DNA of 64,000 bases from Pestalotiopsis fici W106-1 (Eukaryota; Ascomycota; Sordariomycetes; Amphisphaeriales; Sporocadaceae), in assembly GCF_000516985.1 (NCBI RefSeq), contig NW_006917097.1, forward strand, positions 186,001 to 250,000, written 5' to 3'. Under the pieces are notes generated by a model. That model was not told the DNA's origin. It made no database searches and worked only from the letters and a program-made list of their open reading frames with translations. The position numbers and the translations under genes were made by a program. Of the stretch, positions 1 through 10,620 are shown piece after piece (the stretch's first letter is position 1; the number at the start of each line of letters is the position of its first letter).

Positions 1-289
1 GGAAGCGGGGATCCGTAGGAAGGCATCTGGTCTAGTTTGACTTGGCAAATATTGTCACCAATATAGTTCATAAAGATCTACTTTCCGCCTATTAACGGAA
101 GAGTAGAAAGAATTCCAGCATTCCTGATTTCGTCCTAGCCATGTGTAGCTCCAAATTTCACGGGATAGCGACCATGCATCTCTGACACGGCAAAGCATGA
201 TTGCAGGAAAGTTTCTGGCGGCGACACGGGTCGCAGGCTCGAAGTCGACCGTTCGGAAGTCGTTGAATGCGTGGGACTTCATCGTTCAT
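1..289 (-). CDS. Zn2Cys6 transcription factor, N-terminal fragment (cut by window edge)
   Basis: The minus-strand ATG at 289-287 opens a frame of about 42 codons. It contains CDPC-x6-C-x5-CQRC, i.e. the CX2CX6CX5CX2C part of a fungal Zn2Cys6 (Gal4-type) DNA-binding domain, with the basic RRQK stretch after the first pair. The frame hits a stop at 160-158 before the sixth cysteine. A possible GT donor (GTGAAA) lies at 161, so the sixth cysteine is probably in the next exon, whose position I could not fix before the window ends. The gene diverges from the peptidase gene over a roughly 490-bp spacer. As a binuclear-cluster regulator it would act in the nucleus and might control the neighbouring biosynthetic genes; that is inference from position. 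It could also be a decayed remnant, since no clean continuation is seen in the 160 bases left. Confidence 0.5.
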
Positions 290-778
290 ACTTGGTGCAG
301 ACAACAAGAGACAGGAATAAGTACGAAGAGATGCTAGCCTCGAGCCAAGTTGAGTGGCAGTTGCAATCAAGCCTTGGATGAAGGCAAGGAGAAAAGAAAC
401 CAAGGGTGTAATTAATACAATGAAACTAAGTACGTTAGTCCCTTCGGCTCGGAGTCGGCGTCAAAGCAGTTATGATTGGCTCACGTCCACTTTGCCCCAT
501 CCGCAATAAGACTGGCGACCCCGAAGCCGAACTCAGCTTATAATCTCTCCACGGAATTGGTTATAGTATGGGTCGGAAAACAAGTATCTTTTGCAACTAT
601 TTGACAACGTAAGTCGGTACATTAAAAACGCGGAGCATATAACCTTTTTCTTCTTATTTCCTTCGTTCGTTGCAAGCCTTGTTGCAACCTTCGTTTGGTA
701 TCATTGAAGTCTAGATCGATTTTCTAGTTTCTCCATCTCTATCCATGGTTCTTGTCCAATCGCAACAAGTACACCAGC
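290..778. promoter_or_regulatory. Shared divergent promoter, Zn2Cys6 gene / M24 peptidase gene
   Basis: This 489-bp spacer separates two divergent starts (289 minus, 779 plus). It holds CGG-rich blocks, TTCGGCTCGGAGTCGGC at 443-459 and CCCCGAAGCCGAACTC at 520-535. They resemble, but do not match, the TCGGCACNCG motif found in the core-cluster promoters. No other gene is seen. Confidence 0.4.
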
Positions 779-2362
779 ATGTCGGCATCTTTTGATAATG
801 TGTTCAACGGGAAATACCCGGCCAAGTCCTACGCCAAGCGTGTGGTCGAGTATATTCGGACCGGGATACCTGCTGCGACCGGCATTATATACCTAGAAGG
901 ACAATATGAGCAGTTCTACGAAGACGTAGACGAGCTCATTTTTTTCCGGCAACGGAGAGCCTTTACGTACTTGACTGGCATTGCCGATCGTGCTGGATGC
1001 CACTTGATATACGACATTGCTTCCGATACAATGACGGTTTTTGTTCCGCAAGAAGATGTCGAACAAATCCTGTGGTCAGGGAAATCTCCAAGCTCAGAAC
1101 AGGTACTCAAGCAATATGATGTCGATCATGTTCTACCTGATACGGAGCTTGGCTCAGCACTCGCAGAAATCGGTCGGCAGCAGCGAGGAACTCACGCTGC
1201 TGTATTTGCAATCGCTGGACGTTTCCGACAAAAGTTCCACGACTTTGAGAACAGGAATTTCGACATCTTGGGTGAAGCTATCGAGGAGTGTCGAATTGTC
1301 AAGGATGACTTTGAGATTGCCTTGATCAAGAAAGCAAACGAAATTAGTTGCGCTGCACATAGAGCTGTTCTCAAGCAAGTCAAAAACTTCAAAAATGAAG
1401 CCGAGATTGACAGCTTATTCACGGCTGAGTGTATGAGGAGAGGTACCAAGAAGCAGGCATACCCGAGCATCGTCGCTAGTGGAATTAATGCCGCCTCAAT
1501 GCATTATGAAAGCAACAATCAAGATCTCATCATCGACAACAAAGCCAAAGACCTAGTATTGGTAGATGCTGGGTGCGAATGGGATTGCTATGGATCTGAC
1601 ATCGTAAGTGAGCCAAGTCCTCAAGTTTCATCTGTTGTTTGTCTGGAAGCTGAAATTGTTATAAGACACGCACTTTTCCATTATCTGGAAGATTTTCCAA
1701 GAATTCCCGTCGCATCTACGACATCGTACTTCAAATGCAACTTAGTTGTATTGCAGCCTTGAAGGAGGGTGTCGAATGGGAGCAAATCCATACCTTGGCA
1801 CATACTGTTGCCATAGACGGTCTTTTATCAATCGGTATTCTAAGAGGCAATCCGAAAAAGATTTTTGCGGCAAGGACCAGCACTGCTTTTATGCCATATG
1901 GAGTAAGCCACTTTCTCGGCATGGATACACACGATGTTGGTGGCAAGCCCGTCAAGGACGAAACGGATCTGCTATTCAAATACCTTAGGGTACGCAGAAG
2001 TCTTCCTGCTGGAAGCGTGGTCACAGTTGAGCCTGGGGTAAGATACCTCGCGATGAAATACAGTCAAGAATGGCGTTTTCTAATTATTCCGCTTTACTAC
2101 AGCCTCACTTTTCGCCACATGTCATCCGACCTTACCTTGAAAGTCCTCAGCACAACGAGTTCATAAACGAGGCCATATTGGATGAATGTTGGGCTGTTGG
2201 AGGAATATGATTAGTCTTCTTGTCCTGGCTCAATACTCACGTGAAAACTGACATATGGGAATAGCATTGAAGACGACTTGTTGATCACGGAAGAGGGAAG
2301 TATCAACCTGACAGATCTTATAAAAGAGCCAGAAGCACTCGAGAGGATCATCATTGGTGCAT
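779..2362 (+). CDS. M24-family metallopeptidase (Xaa-Pro dipeptidase/aminopeptidase type), last splice site doubtful
   Basis: Exons read as 779-1603, 1666-2037 and 2103 to about 2207, then 2265-2362. The start chosen is the ATG at 779, because the following GKYPAK...RRV-like segment aligns with the N terminus of fungal prolidases. The pita-bread metal ligands are visible: two Asp in [12 protein letters not shown], His in SHFLG, Glu in TVEPG and a final Glu in IEDDLL. Known members cleave Xaa-Pro bonds with two Mn ions. Two oddities: the usual His-Gly-Leu-Gly-His stretch reads YGVSH, so the first His is Tyr; and the last intron has a good branch point and AG acceptor but no GT donor. Without that splice the protein stops at 2209-2211 and loses the last metal ligand. 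Whether it belongs to the cluster is unknown. Confidence 0.7.
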
Positions 2363-2716
2363 GAACGACGAAGAATAATTTATGCTAAGAGGTATGTTCA
2401 ATATTCCATTGATTCACCAGCAAGTCTACCCTAAAGGGACGGGGGAAGGCTCCCACTATATACAGCCGCAGTGTGGGTCGCACCCAGCCACCTTATTTCA
2501 ACAGTTGGTGACCAAGGTTTCAACCATCAGTGAGCTTCTGATACTCAACCTTTCCGGATATGAACCCCCTCGACCTCATCATTGTTATTCCATGTGTGAA
2601 GGAGCTATTATTTGGGTATTATGGTGTCTATCCGAGATAATTCTAGTCATAAGTCAAGGAAATGAGTGCAGAGATGTGTCCTGTGCAAAGAACTGACAGG
2701 AGAGCCAGACAGGCTC
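2363..2716. other. Intergenic, no feature seen
   Basis: Spacer between two convergent genes. No convincing coding exon, RNA gene or repeat was seen; it presumably holds the 3' ends of both transcripts. Confidence 0.5.
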
Positions 2717-3724
2717 CTATGGAGAAACTCTGACGATCACCTTGCCCTTCACGCGTCCCGTGTTGAGCCTCTCAAAAGCTTCCCGCACTTGGCTGAAGTC
2801 AAAAGTGCTGTCGATGATGATCTTATCTTTAGGAAGATCGAGAGCTTCCTTGAGGTAGCTGTCCTTGTACACGAGGTTGATGCAAGTGTATGAAGAGCCA
2901 AATCCTATCCTGCCCATCACAGCGCGGCCAAACATCTGAGGATTGAACATGTATGTATATCGTCCACCCATGCCCAGCCTATCGGTAGACGTCTTGTCGC
3001 CGACAACGGTGACATATCTCTTGGCGAGCTGAACGCAGTCCGGTCCTCCGACACAATCAATGATGGCATCGGGTCCAAATTCCTTGATCTTTTCCGGCAC
3101 ACTCGTCGTTGTGTAGTCAATGATCTCATCCGCTCCCATACTGCGAGCAAAATCTGCCTTTGCGCCTGAGCAAGACGCAATCACCTTCCACCCGCGCTGC
3201 TTGGCAATATAGCTGACGTACATGCCACAGCTAGAGCTGCCACCTAGAACGGCAAGCTTTTTGTTCTTCATCCATGGTCCAACTGCGTCAATAGTCGTCT
3301 GCGCAGTGAGCCATACCAGGGGGACCGCGGCAGCCTCCTCAAAAGACCAGTCAATAGGTTTGTGGAGCACAATGGATTTCCCGGGGCTGTTGGTGTCTAC
3401 CGTGATGGTCTCGGTGAGACTGCCGGAAGGGAAGAAGTAAACGATGCCAAACACGGCGTCTCCGGGCTTGAATCCAGACTTTGCGCCGGCTTGCTCCACG
3501 ACGCCCGAAAAGTCCTCGCCCACGCCCTTGTTGGCGGGGAGAACAAAATTTGGGAGGGATCCCAAGAGGGGGAAACCCATTAATTGAGCATCGATGGGAT
3601 TGACTGATGCGGCCTTGACTTTGACGCGCACCTGTGTTGGTTTGAGCGGTGATGTGTCTTCAGGCAGATCAGACTCTTGAAGTGCCTGAGGGTAACCCCC
3701 ATGTGTGAATGTCCAGCCCTTCAT
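2717..3724 (-). CDS. MDR-superfamily NAD(P)H oxidoreductase (quinone reductase/enoyl reductase-like)
   Basis: Intronless, 335 aa. The N-terminal GroES-like domain carries ASVNPIDAQL near residues 39-48 and GEDFSGVV near 69-76. The Rossmann domain follows with LGGSSSCGMYVSYIAKQRGW near 160-180 and IIDCVGG near 226. No structural-zinc cysteine cluster is visible, so it belongs to the zinc-free quinone oxidoreductase/reticulon-4-interacting-protein-like branch, enzymes that reduce quinones or conjugated enones with NADPH in the cytosol. A copy of the cluster-type motif (TCGGCACCCG, reverse strand 4081-4090) lies about 360 bp upstream of its start. It could therefore be a tailoring reductase of the metabolite pathway or a detoxification enzyme for an enone/methylene-lactone product. 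The family call is firm, the substrate unknown. Confidence 0.85.
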   Translation of the reverse strand: MKGWTFTHGGYPQALQESDLPEDTSPLKPTQVRVKVKAASVNPIDAQLMGFPLLGSLPNFVLPANKGVGEDFSGVVEQAGAKSGFKPGDAVFGIVYFFPSGSLTETITVDTNSPGKSIVLHKPIDWSFEEAAAVPLVWLTAQTTIDAVGPWMKNKKLAVLGGSSSCGMYVSYIAKQRGWKVIASCSGAKADFARSMGADEIIDYTTTSVPEKIKEFGPDAIIDCVGGPDCVQLAKRYVTVVGDKTSTDRLGMGGRYTYMFNPQMFGRAVMGRIGFGSSYTCINLVYKDSYLKEALDLPKDKIIIDSTFDFSQVREAFERLNTGRVKGKVIVRVSP

Positions 3725-4951
3725 TTCGCTGAGCTGAGGAAGATGATATTATTGAACAAGTGTCAAGGATTGAGCTGATGTAGAGATCGGGATGCAAGTA
3801 AAGCCAAAAAAGACACGGCCAGGTGAGTACCCAGTGTTTTTATTCTCAGAAGCGCGTGATGTATGCAACTACATCAGCTGAGATCTGCCAGCGTGTGTAA
3901 GCATGATTATCTAAGTCGAGCAACCCTGGAAACCCTGGAAATCCTTGAACTTTTGGCGCCCTGACTAATGCACGATGTCCCGTTCATCCCTTGTGGCGTT
4001 CGGCGGGAAGATTGATACCCAGCCAGCCGGCGCAACTCGACCCCGCGCCGCCCCCATGTTCAGCTCTGTCTTAAGTTGCTCGGGTGCCGAGCCCCGAGTA
4101 ATGGAATGTGTATGATGCTGCACAATTTAACCGTGGATTTTCCGAACCTTGCTTGGCGGAGAATATCATATTTATTCCCTGCCACCTCTGCATCGACTGT
4201 GTGCACATTGAATTTATGAGCGAGTTGACCACCATGTATCTTGCTGTTGGCATCTGAATAGGATCTGAATTTAGTTGGTAGATGGAAATCCCTACTTAAA
4301 AATGATATCTGAACTTAAATATAACCATCGATTCTGAAAAAGCCATGAAACACTCCTACAAGATCCATTTTAACAACATGGAGTCTTGTTCTCCTTTATG
4401 GTGCAGTAGAGTGATTCAGTAACCAACAGTGAATATGAACGAGGCATAATAGAAGTAAATAAGATAACTGTAGCATAACAGGTATAAATAGCTCACGTAA
4501 TGGGTGGTAGATCTTGTCGGGAGCTGATATTCCTCATGCAGCAATCGGCCTACACCTACCCTGGTTGTTTGATGTCACTGTAACAGTCTATTTACCGACA
4601 GTAATCTTGCATATATCTACCTGCATCATGTATGCAAGATCCTGGGTCGTGATCCGCATTACATCGTAGTCTTGGCATTATCAGACCTGGCATATAAGCA
4701 GATGGTTCAGACTAGCGAAGCAAACTTTTGTATCACATTTTTTACTGAAACAAGGAATTCTAACACGCGTGTTGTATTGATACTCTAAGGACTCTATAAG
4801 GAATAAGGACTCTAAAGGGAAATAAAAGTAAGGGGTAGATCTAGCCAAGAAAAGACACAAAATCGAAAGAAATGATTGTATGTGGAAAGAAGCATGGCCA
4901 ATAGCCGTTTCCGGTGTTGAAATTAGTCATCAATAGCTTGATGATCTAGAT
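3725..4951. other. Intergenic region upstream of the MDR gene
   Basis: About 1.2 kb without a credible gene. The part next to 3725 is the MDR promoter, with a motif copy at 4081-4098. The rest, about 4260-4900, is AT-rich and holds nothing I recognise. Confidence 0.5.
4081..4098 (-). promoter_or_regulatory. Candidate regulator site (CTCGGGGCTCGGCACCCG, reverse strand)
   Basis: Read on the minus strand this contains TCGGCACCCG. Its 15-base stretch CTCGGGGCTCGGCAC is identical to positions 18015-18029 in the dioxygenase 2/decarboxylase promoter. It also forms a TCGG-N10-CCGA inverted repeat (4080-4097), a layout typical of Zn2Cys6 dimer sites. Function is inferred from recurrence only. Confidence 0.4.
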
Positions 4952-5546
4952 TTAGTCCAGACCCTCAATTTCCAACTCCTCCAAGGTCTGATAGGTAGAA
5001 GGGAGGAAGTCGAAAGCGAAGGCATCCTGAAGGTGGTAGACCATGTCGGCCTCAAAGGCCAAGTGGTAAGGGTCCTCGAACAAGTAGTAGTTACGGTCAT
5101 CAAGCGAGGAGAATGTGTTTGTCCAAGCGTGAGTGAAGCCGCCCTGTAAGTGGTGCAACCATGTTAGTCAACCTTTGCGTATATTCAATCTCTTGGAATA
5201 ACAACTCACGTTGCGGTCAGTCGGGCTGTTGTTTGTTCCTCCAGAGACGGTCAAAATGTAGGTAGAACCGTCGGGCTTCTTGCAGTTGTCCTTGAGTGAC
5301 AGGAAACGAGTGATGACCTGTTGAGTAGGACCCGTCAACAATAATCCAAAAAGCATAGGCGGCAGTGAGCGTTCTTACATCGTCAATATCAGACTGAGTC
5401 TGGTTGGCAAGGAACTCGAATGAGACAAAGTGCGTGACCTGAGTATCAGTCTGTCTGATGGCCGGAGCAGCATTGGTAGGAGCGGCAGTGGCGGTGGAAG
5501 CCATGAGAGCGCCGATGGCGGTGAAAAGGAGCTGCTTGAACTGCAT
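4952..5546 (-). CDS. Secreted Dabb-type (stress-responsive A/B barrel) domain protein
   Basis: Three exons: 5546-5379, 5317-5210 and 5143-4952, all with clean GT-AG junctions in phase 0, giving about 155 aa. The N terminus has a basic start, a hydrophobic run and an Ala-rich cleavage region (residues 1 to about 22), i.e. a signal peptide. After it comes THFVSFEF and later GGFTHAWTNTFSSLDDRNYY...DPYHLAF, the signature pattern of dimeric alpha-beta barrel (Dabb) proteins. Dabb domains occur as stress proteins of unknown function and as small cyclases or dehydratases acting on polyketides. Here the signal peptide puts it outside the cell or in the secretory path. A TCGGCAC core lies about 300 bp upstream (5849-5855). 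A link to the metabolite pathway is speculative. Confidence 0.8.
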
Positions 5547-6952
5547 GGTGAATAGTTTAAGATAGATGGTTTGAGTAAAGAATTTAGAAGTTTGTTTGAA
5601 TCTAAAGAGCTAGGATGAGCGAGTGGCAGAAATAAAAATCCAAGTCAAGTGTATAGAGAGTGGAAGAAGTAATAGAAGCGTTGGAATGAAGTGATGCTGA
5701 TGATGAGCAGAAAGAAGGACTATAATCATGGGAGAATGGCACATATAAATACTCAAAAGAAGACATAGCAAGTGGTTCACATCCACTACTCATCACCTCA
5801 TCGTGAACATGGACATGTGGTCGTTCTCTTTGTCAAGCATAGCCACCGTCGGCACCGGTTCCTCAAGATGAATTCGTAATAACGAAGCTGGCCGCCATAC
5901 AGAGGATTCCAATCCCTCCCAAAGCGGCGACACAGCGGCGTGATAGCACTGGGATGCATTTGCCTCGCGTAGCTGAAAGATAAGGCTAAGGATCGCCAGG
6001 CACCACCATATTCGATGAGGTCAGCGTATCCTAGCCCAGCACAGCTCTACTATTGAAAATCGTCTTCAGCCACGTGGAGCAGGGGGGTATTTCCAAGGCC
6101 ATGGAACCGAGTCCTATTGGTAGTATCGTCCCTGCATGAGACCTGTCACGGTGGATCGAGGGATCCATGAGGCTGGCGCAGGGCTGACCCCTCTCAGGGA
6201 GTCATATTATGTCAGTCATGTATTTTTCGTGGGCATTGCGGCCGAAAATGCGAGCACTCGTAACTTTCAAGAACAGGCAAATAGGAATGGTTGATTTGTT
6301 TGGTGGCATATTCACATTGTATTCACATTGAAATCATGTAGAGCTAGGAACATGTAGCCATTTCGAGCGCATAGACAATTTTATTCAAGCATGACGAAGG
6401 AATCAACAAGACATTTCCGCATTAATTTCAGCATCCTTTTGAACCTGAGTGTTTCTTTGGAAATAACGCTGGTGTTGCGTAAGAGGGCTTAAGGTAGAGC
6501 CAAGTCCAAGTAACGCCTGGGGCAGGGCTGTGAGCTGCCTAATGCAGGAAAAAAACAATGTTGCCCGTCGGAGTGAAATGGAATAAGTATTAGAAGGATC
6601 ATATTTCGGTCGGGGCGATGATTAGAAATATTGACCGAAGACTAAAGCTTTTGTCAAGACTAATAATAGTCCCTTGTCAAGGTCGGTCCGGTTGCTTGGA
6701 GCCTCCGGAACGAGCAAAACGGGCAAACTCGGTGCTCGCTCGCCGAGCCCGGGCCCCACCATGAGCACCCTGCGATTAAAACATCGACTCACTCGTAATC
6801 CCTTTCCAGCACATGACAAGCTGATAATTAATAGTCGAGACAGGGCTATTGAGGAGGATTCGAACCGGACAAATTCAGCTAGTAGTCTGTCAACCCTGGC
6901 CATAGACTCACTCACCACTGTCAGCCCACCCCCGACGACAGCCAACGCGACA
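5547..6952. promoter_or_regulatory. Divergent spacer, Dabb protein gene / MFS transporter gene
   Basis: About 1.4 kb between a minus start (5546) and a plus start (6953, or 6761). It contains TCGGCACCGG at 5849-5858, a near match to the cluster motif. Otherwise it is AT-rich without recognisable features. The segment 6761-6952 may be 5' coding if the upstream ATG is used. Confidence 0.4.
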
Positions 6953-8827
6953 ATGGCCACACCCACTGTCGAATCAACACCACCACCACCAACGACAACA
7001 CAGCATGTCGGGACCGACAATAGTGTTAGCGATGGCACCGAAACGGCAAAGAACGACGATGGACCGGTATATCCTCATGGAATCAAGCTTGCCCTCATCA
7101 TGGGCTCTTCATACCTGAGCATGTTTTTGGTTGCCCTTGTAAGGACTCCCGTTATTTGCCTGTCTGTTCTGGTGGCAGCAACAAACACCTACCGCAAGAT
7201 GCCTCTGAGTGCCATCCGCAAGACTGACGCATTGCGCTTTTTAATCGCAGGACCGACTCATTGTCACAACCGCAATTCCAAAGATCACAGATGACTTCAA
7301 GTCGGTGACAAATGTCGGTTGGTATGGCTCCGCCTACCTTTTGACCAACTGCGCATTCCAGCTGTTCTTCGGCAAGCTCTACTCGCTCTACAGCGTCAAG
7401 GTCGTTTTTCTCGTCAGCATTCTGCTGTTCGAGATTGGATCTGCCCTTTGCGGCGCTGCGCCAAATTCGATTGCCTTCATCGTGGGACGTGCCATCGCGG
7501 GCTCGGGTAGTGCGGGTATTTTCTCGGGTTCGATATCTATCCTGGTATACTCGGTTCCGCTTCACCGTCGGCCATTCTACCAAGGTCTTTTCGGCGCTGT
7601 GTTCGGACTTGCGAATGTGATTTCCCCTCTGTTGGGCGGCGCTTTCACTGACAGTGCTGCAACCTGGAGGTGGTGTTGTACGTCTCCCATTCAATTGCCT
7701 GCTATCAGTGACCGTGCTAACTGAAATTGCGTGCAGTCTACATCAACCTACCACTTGGAGCGTTCTCGATACTCTGCATCTACTTCCTATTCCACGTCGG
7801 AGAGCAAAAGACAATGGATCTTTCAACCAAGCAGAAGCTCACCAAGCTTGATAGTCCTGGTGTTGTTACCCTGCTCGGTGGCATAATCAGCTTGCTACTT
7901 GCTCTCGAATGGGGAGGCACGCAGTATGCCTGGAACAATGGCCGCATCATTGCACTACTCGTGGTGGCCATCATCCTGTTGATTTGCTTCGCAATCATCC
8001 AGGTCAAGTGGCCAGAGTCCGCCACTGTCGCACCTCGTGTTTTCACGCAGCGCAGTATTTTGACGGCATCCCTTTCCATGTTCACCACCGGTGCTGTCAT
8101 GATGACCACTTTCTACTACCTCCCCATCTGGTTCCAAGCTATCCAAGGAGCCAGCGCCGTGCAGTCCGGTATCCGACTTCTCCCGTTGGTGATTGCGCAG
8201 GCCATTGGCTCGCTTGCAGGCGGTGTTGCAATCCAGAAGCTCGGATACTACACGCCTGTCATGTTGCTCAGCATCGTGTTGATGACGGTTGGGTCTGGTC
8301 TCCTCACGACACTTCAACCCGACACATCAGAGGGCAAATGGATTGGCTACCAGATCCCATTCGGTGCCGGGCTGGGAATAACCATGCAAGCCCCTCTCCT
8401 TGCTGCGCAAACCGTGCTAGGAAAGGCCGACGTCCCAATTGGGACTTCACTCATGTTTTTCACACAACTGCTGGGCGGTTCCATCTTTGTGAGTATTGGA
8501 CAGAATCTGTTCAACAACTACTTTGTCAAGTACCTTCAGGGTGTACCTGGCATCGACAGTGGCACGATCCTAAAGCAGGGAGCGACGTCCATTACAAACA
8601 TATCCGAGCCAGCCAAGGATATTGTCGTGTCGGCCTACAATGACGCTTTGCGAAAAGTCTTCATTACCGGCTTGGTCATGTCGGCTCTGACATTCCTAGC
8701 TGCTGCTGGGTTGGAGTGGAAGAGTGTCAAGAAGCCGGCTCCCAAGACAGATGTCGAAGCCAAATCTGCAGAGACAGTACAGAATGGGACTGGGACAATC
8801 ACTTCTGAGAAAGGCAACGACGCTTGA
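6953..8827 (+). CDS. MFS efflux transporter, 14-TM drug:H+ antiporter (DHA2) type
   Basis: Exons 6953-7138, 7251-7677 and 7737-8827 give about 567 aa. Diagnostic stretches are GWYGSAYLL (after TM1), [12 protein letters not shown] (motif C-like region), [12 protein letters not shown] and a long series of hydrophobic segments to about residue 530, matching the 14-helix DHA2 drug exporters of fungal gene clusters. The start at 6953 gives a 46-residue hydrophilic leader before the first helix, usual for the family. An in-frame ATG at 6761 with good context would add 64 residues and cannot be excluded. Family knowledge: such proteins sit in the plasma membrane or vesicles and export toxic compounds by proton antiport. 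Exporting the cluster product is a reasonable inference. Confidence 0.87.
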
Positions 8828-9339
8828 TGAGTTATGATTTTTTCTTTTAAAAAGAAAATCGAGATTGCGCCGCTTCGGTGAATATGGCATCCGAGGTCAT
8901 AGACTGGCATAGAAAAGGACTACTGTTGGGGAAACTTGGCGTTACATAAGGGCTCAATAATGGCCTTTTTTCTACCATACTAGAGCATCAATCAGATATT
9001 TGAGTCCATTTAATAGCGACAACCTTGGTCACAGAAATGATCAGACACATAATAAAAGCCGTCCGTGATTAATAATTTCCAATTACTAGTTCATGCCCAA
9101 AGATCCAATAGTCACATGTCATACCCTCACCAAGATCACCTTTTCGTGCAGGAATGAAAATCGTGTCAATACCAATTCGCAATACTGCACCGACCACATG
9201 TAGATTATCTTTTTCTTTTTCTAGAATTTAAATTGAGTTGCAACTTCTAGCTATTTTCGAAGACCAAGACCCACCATGCACCATACCTTTATCTGAATCT
9301 TATGACATGGCTTGATTGAGCCATACTATGCACACCTAT
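8828..9339. other. Intergenic between convergent genes
   Basis: About 510 bp of AT-rich 3' flanking sequence shared by the MFS transporter and lactonase genes. No further feature was seen. Confidence 0.5.
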
Positions 9340-10620
9340 TTATCTGACAAGCACATTTCCCTCCAGTGCCCACTTGACACGAGCAACCTTTTGATAGCCA
9401 ACCATCCACAAGTCAGTATGCTCCTGGCCAGCCCACACAATGTTGAGCACAGTAAAATCAGTCTGTATCCTAAGCACAGGAATGCCAGCGGGATCCAAGA
9501 CATCGACACCGGACCCAGTAGCGACCACCACATAGCCGTTGCGCGCCACCTTTATGCCGTCGGGCACGCGGTCCTGAGCCAGGAAAATAGCCCGGCGGTT
9601 GACGATGCCCGTGCCCGAGGGCAGCACGTCGGCCGCGTAGACGGTGCGGCGCAGGCGCGACACGTAGCGCAGCGTGCGGTCCTCGTTGGTGATGGTGTCG
9701 GCGCCGCTGTCCGTCATGTACACGGTCTTGCCGTCGGGCGAAAATGCAATGCCGTTGGGCTGCTCGAGCTCGTCCGTCACGAGCTGCACGAGGCCCGTCG
9801 ACGGGACGTAGCGGTAGACGGCAGGCTCCAGCTGCAGAGTGTTGTTTTGGTGGAGTTCTTCCAGGGCATAGCTGTACCCTGCAATTTTTCAATCAGTTAT
9901 ATGCTTGATTTTTCATAGTTTGCATGTGGTGGACCTACAGTTATCGGTGAACCAGATATCACCGTTGGGCGCAACTGCTAGATCATCGCACGTACCAAAG
10001 TTGTAGCCAAAATAGTTGTTCGCGATTGGCCAAACTTTGTTACTGGTTGCATTGTATGCATAGAGACCACCCACGTAGTCTCCAGTGCTTGTCGCAGAAC
10101 CGCAATAATAGATCAGTCCCTTGTGGTAGGCAGCCCCAATACCAAATAGCGGAGGATCAGTGGTAATGTTACTCAAGGTTGGCGGATCTTGGTTCAGATC
10201 AATCTTGAGTACAGTTGGCGGCGGTCTGAGAGGCGAGAAGAGCAGAATGTTCAGGTCGGGCTCCCAGACGACACCTTCATGAGGAATGTTGCCGACCTCG
10301 AAAAAGTCTTCCACACTGGGGTTCGGACCCAAGATGTCTAAACTTTGCTCTAGATCCCAGATGAGAAAGCTGGCCCCAGAAATGAGCTCAAAAGTTGAAT
10401 CATTCGGAACATTCGTTGAGCCATATGTATCTGTGTGGCCTGGTGTAGACGCAATTGGTCTTTCAAATCCCTCTGGTAGAACTGCGCCATAATTCTGGAT
10501 GCACAGAATGGAAGGGAATCGATTTGCATATGCAGTTTCGCAAGGTTGTGCAATGGAAGTGGAAAAGCCACGACTTCCAAGACCAGCCACTGCGCCAAGG
10601 CCGGCGAGGACAGACTGCAT
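9340..10620 (-). CDS. SMP-30/gluconolactonase-like protein, probably secreted lactonase
   Basis: Two exons, 10620-9939 and 9878-9340, joined in phase 1 to give DNWYSYALEE; about 406 aa. The beta-propeller pattern of the SMP-30/Gluconolactonase/LRE family is clear: HEGVVWEPDLN near the middle, DDLAVAPNGDIWFTDN, and QPNGIAFSPDGKTVYMTDSGAD, with the Glu, Asn and Asp metal-ligand positions expected for a Ca-dependent lactonase. The first about 25 residues are hydrophobic and small (VLAGLGAVAGLG), suggesting a signal peptide. In the sporothriolide family, lactonase-type proteins are encoded beside the alkylcitrate genes and are linked to bis-lactone formation. This gene diverges from dioxygenase 1 over a shared promoter, supporting a joint role. 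Hydrolysis of the product (self-protection) is an alternative. Confidence 0.85.

Noticed and set aside
6841..6900. GGTTCGAATCC (reverse strand), a T-loop/B-box-like sequence suggesting a tRNA
   Set aside because: The flanking bases do not form a T stem, and no matching acceptor or anticodon arm was found; it lies in the 5' part of the MFS transporter gene.
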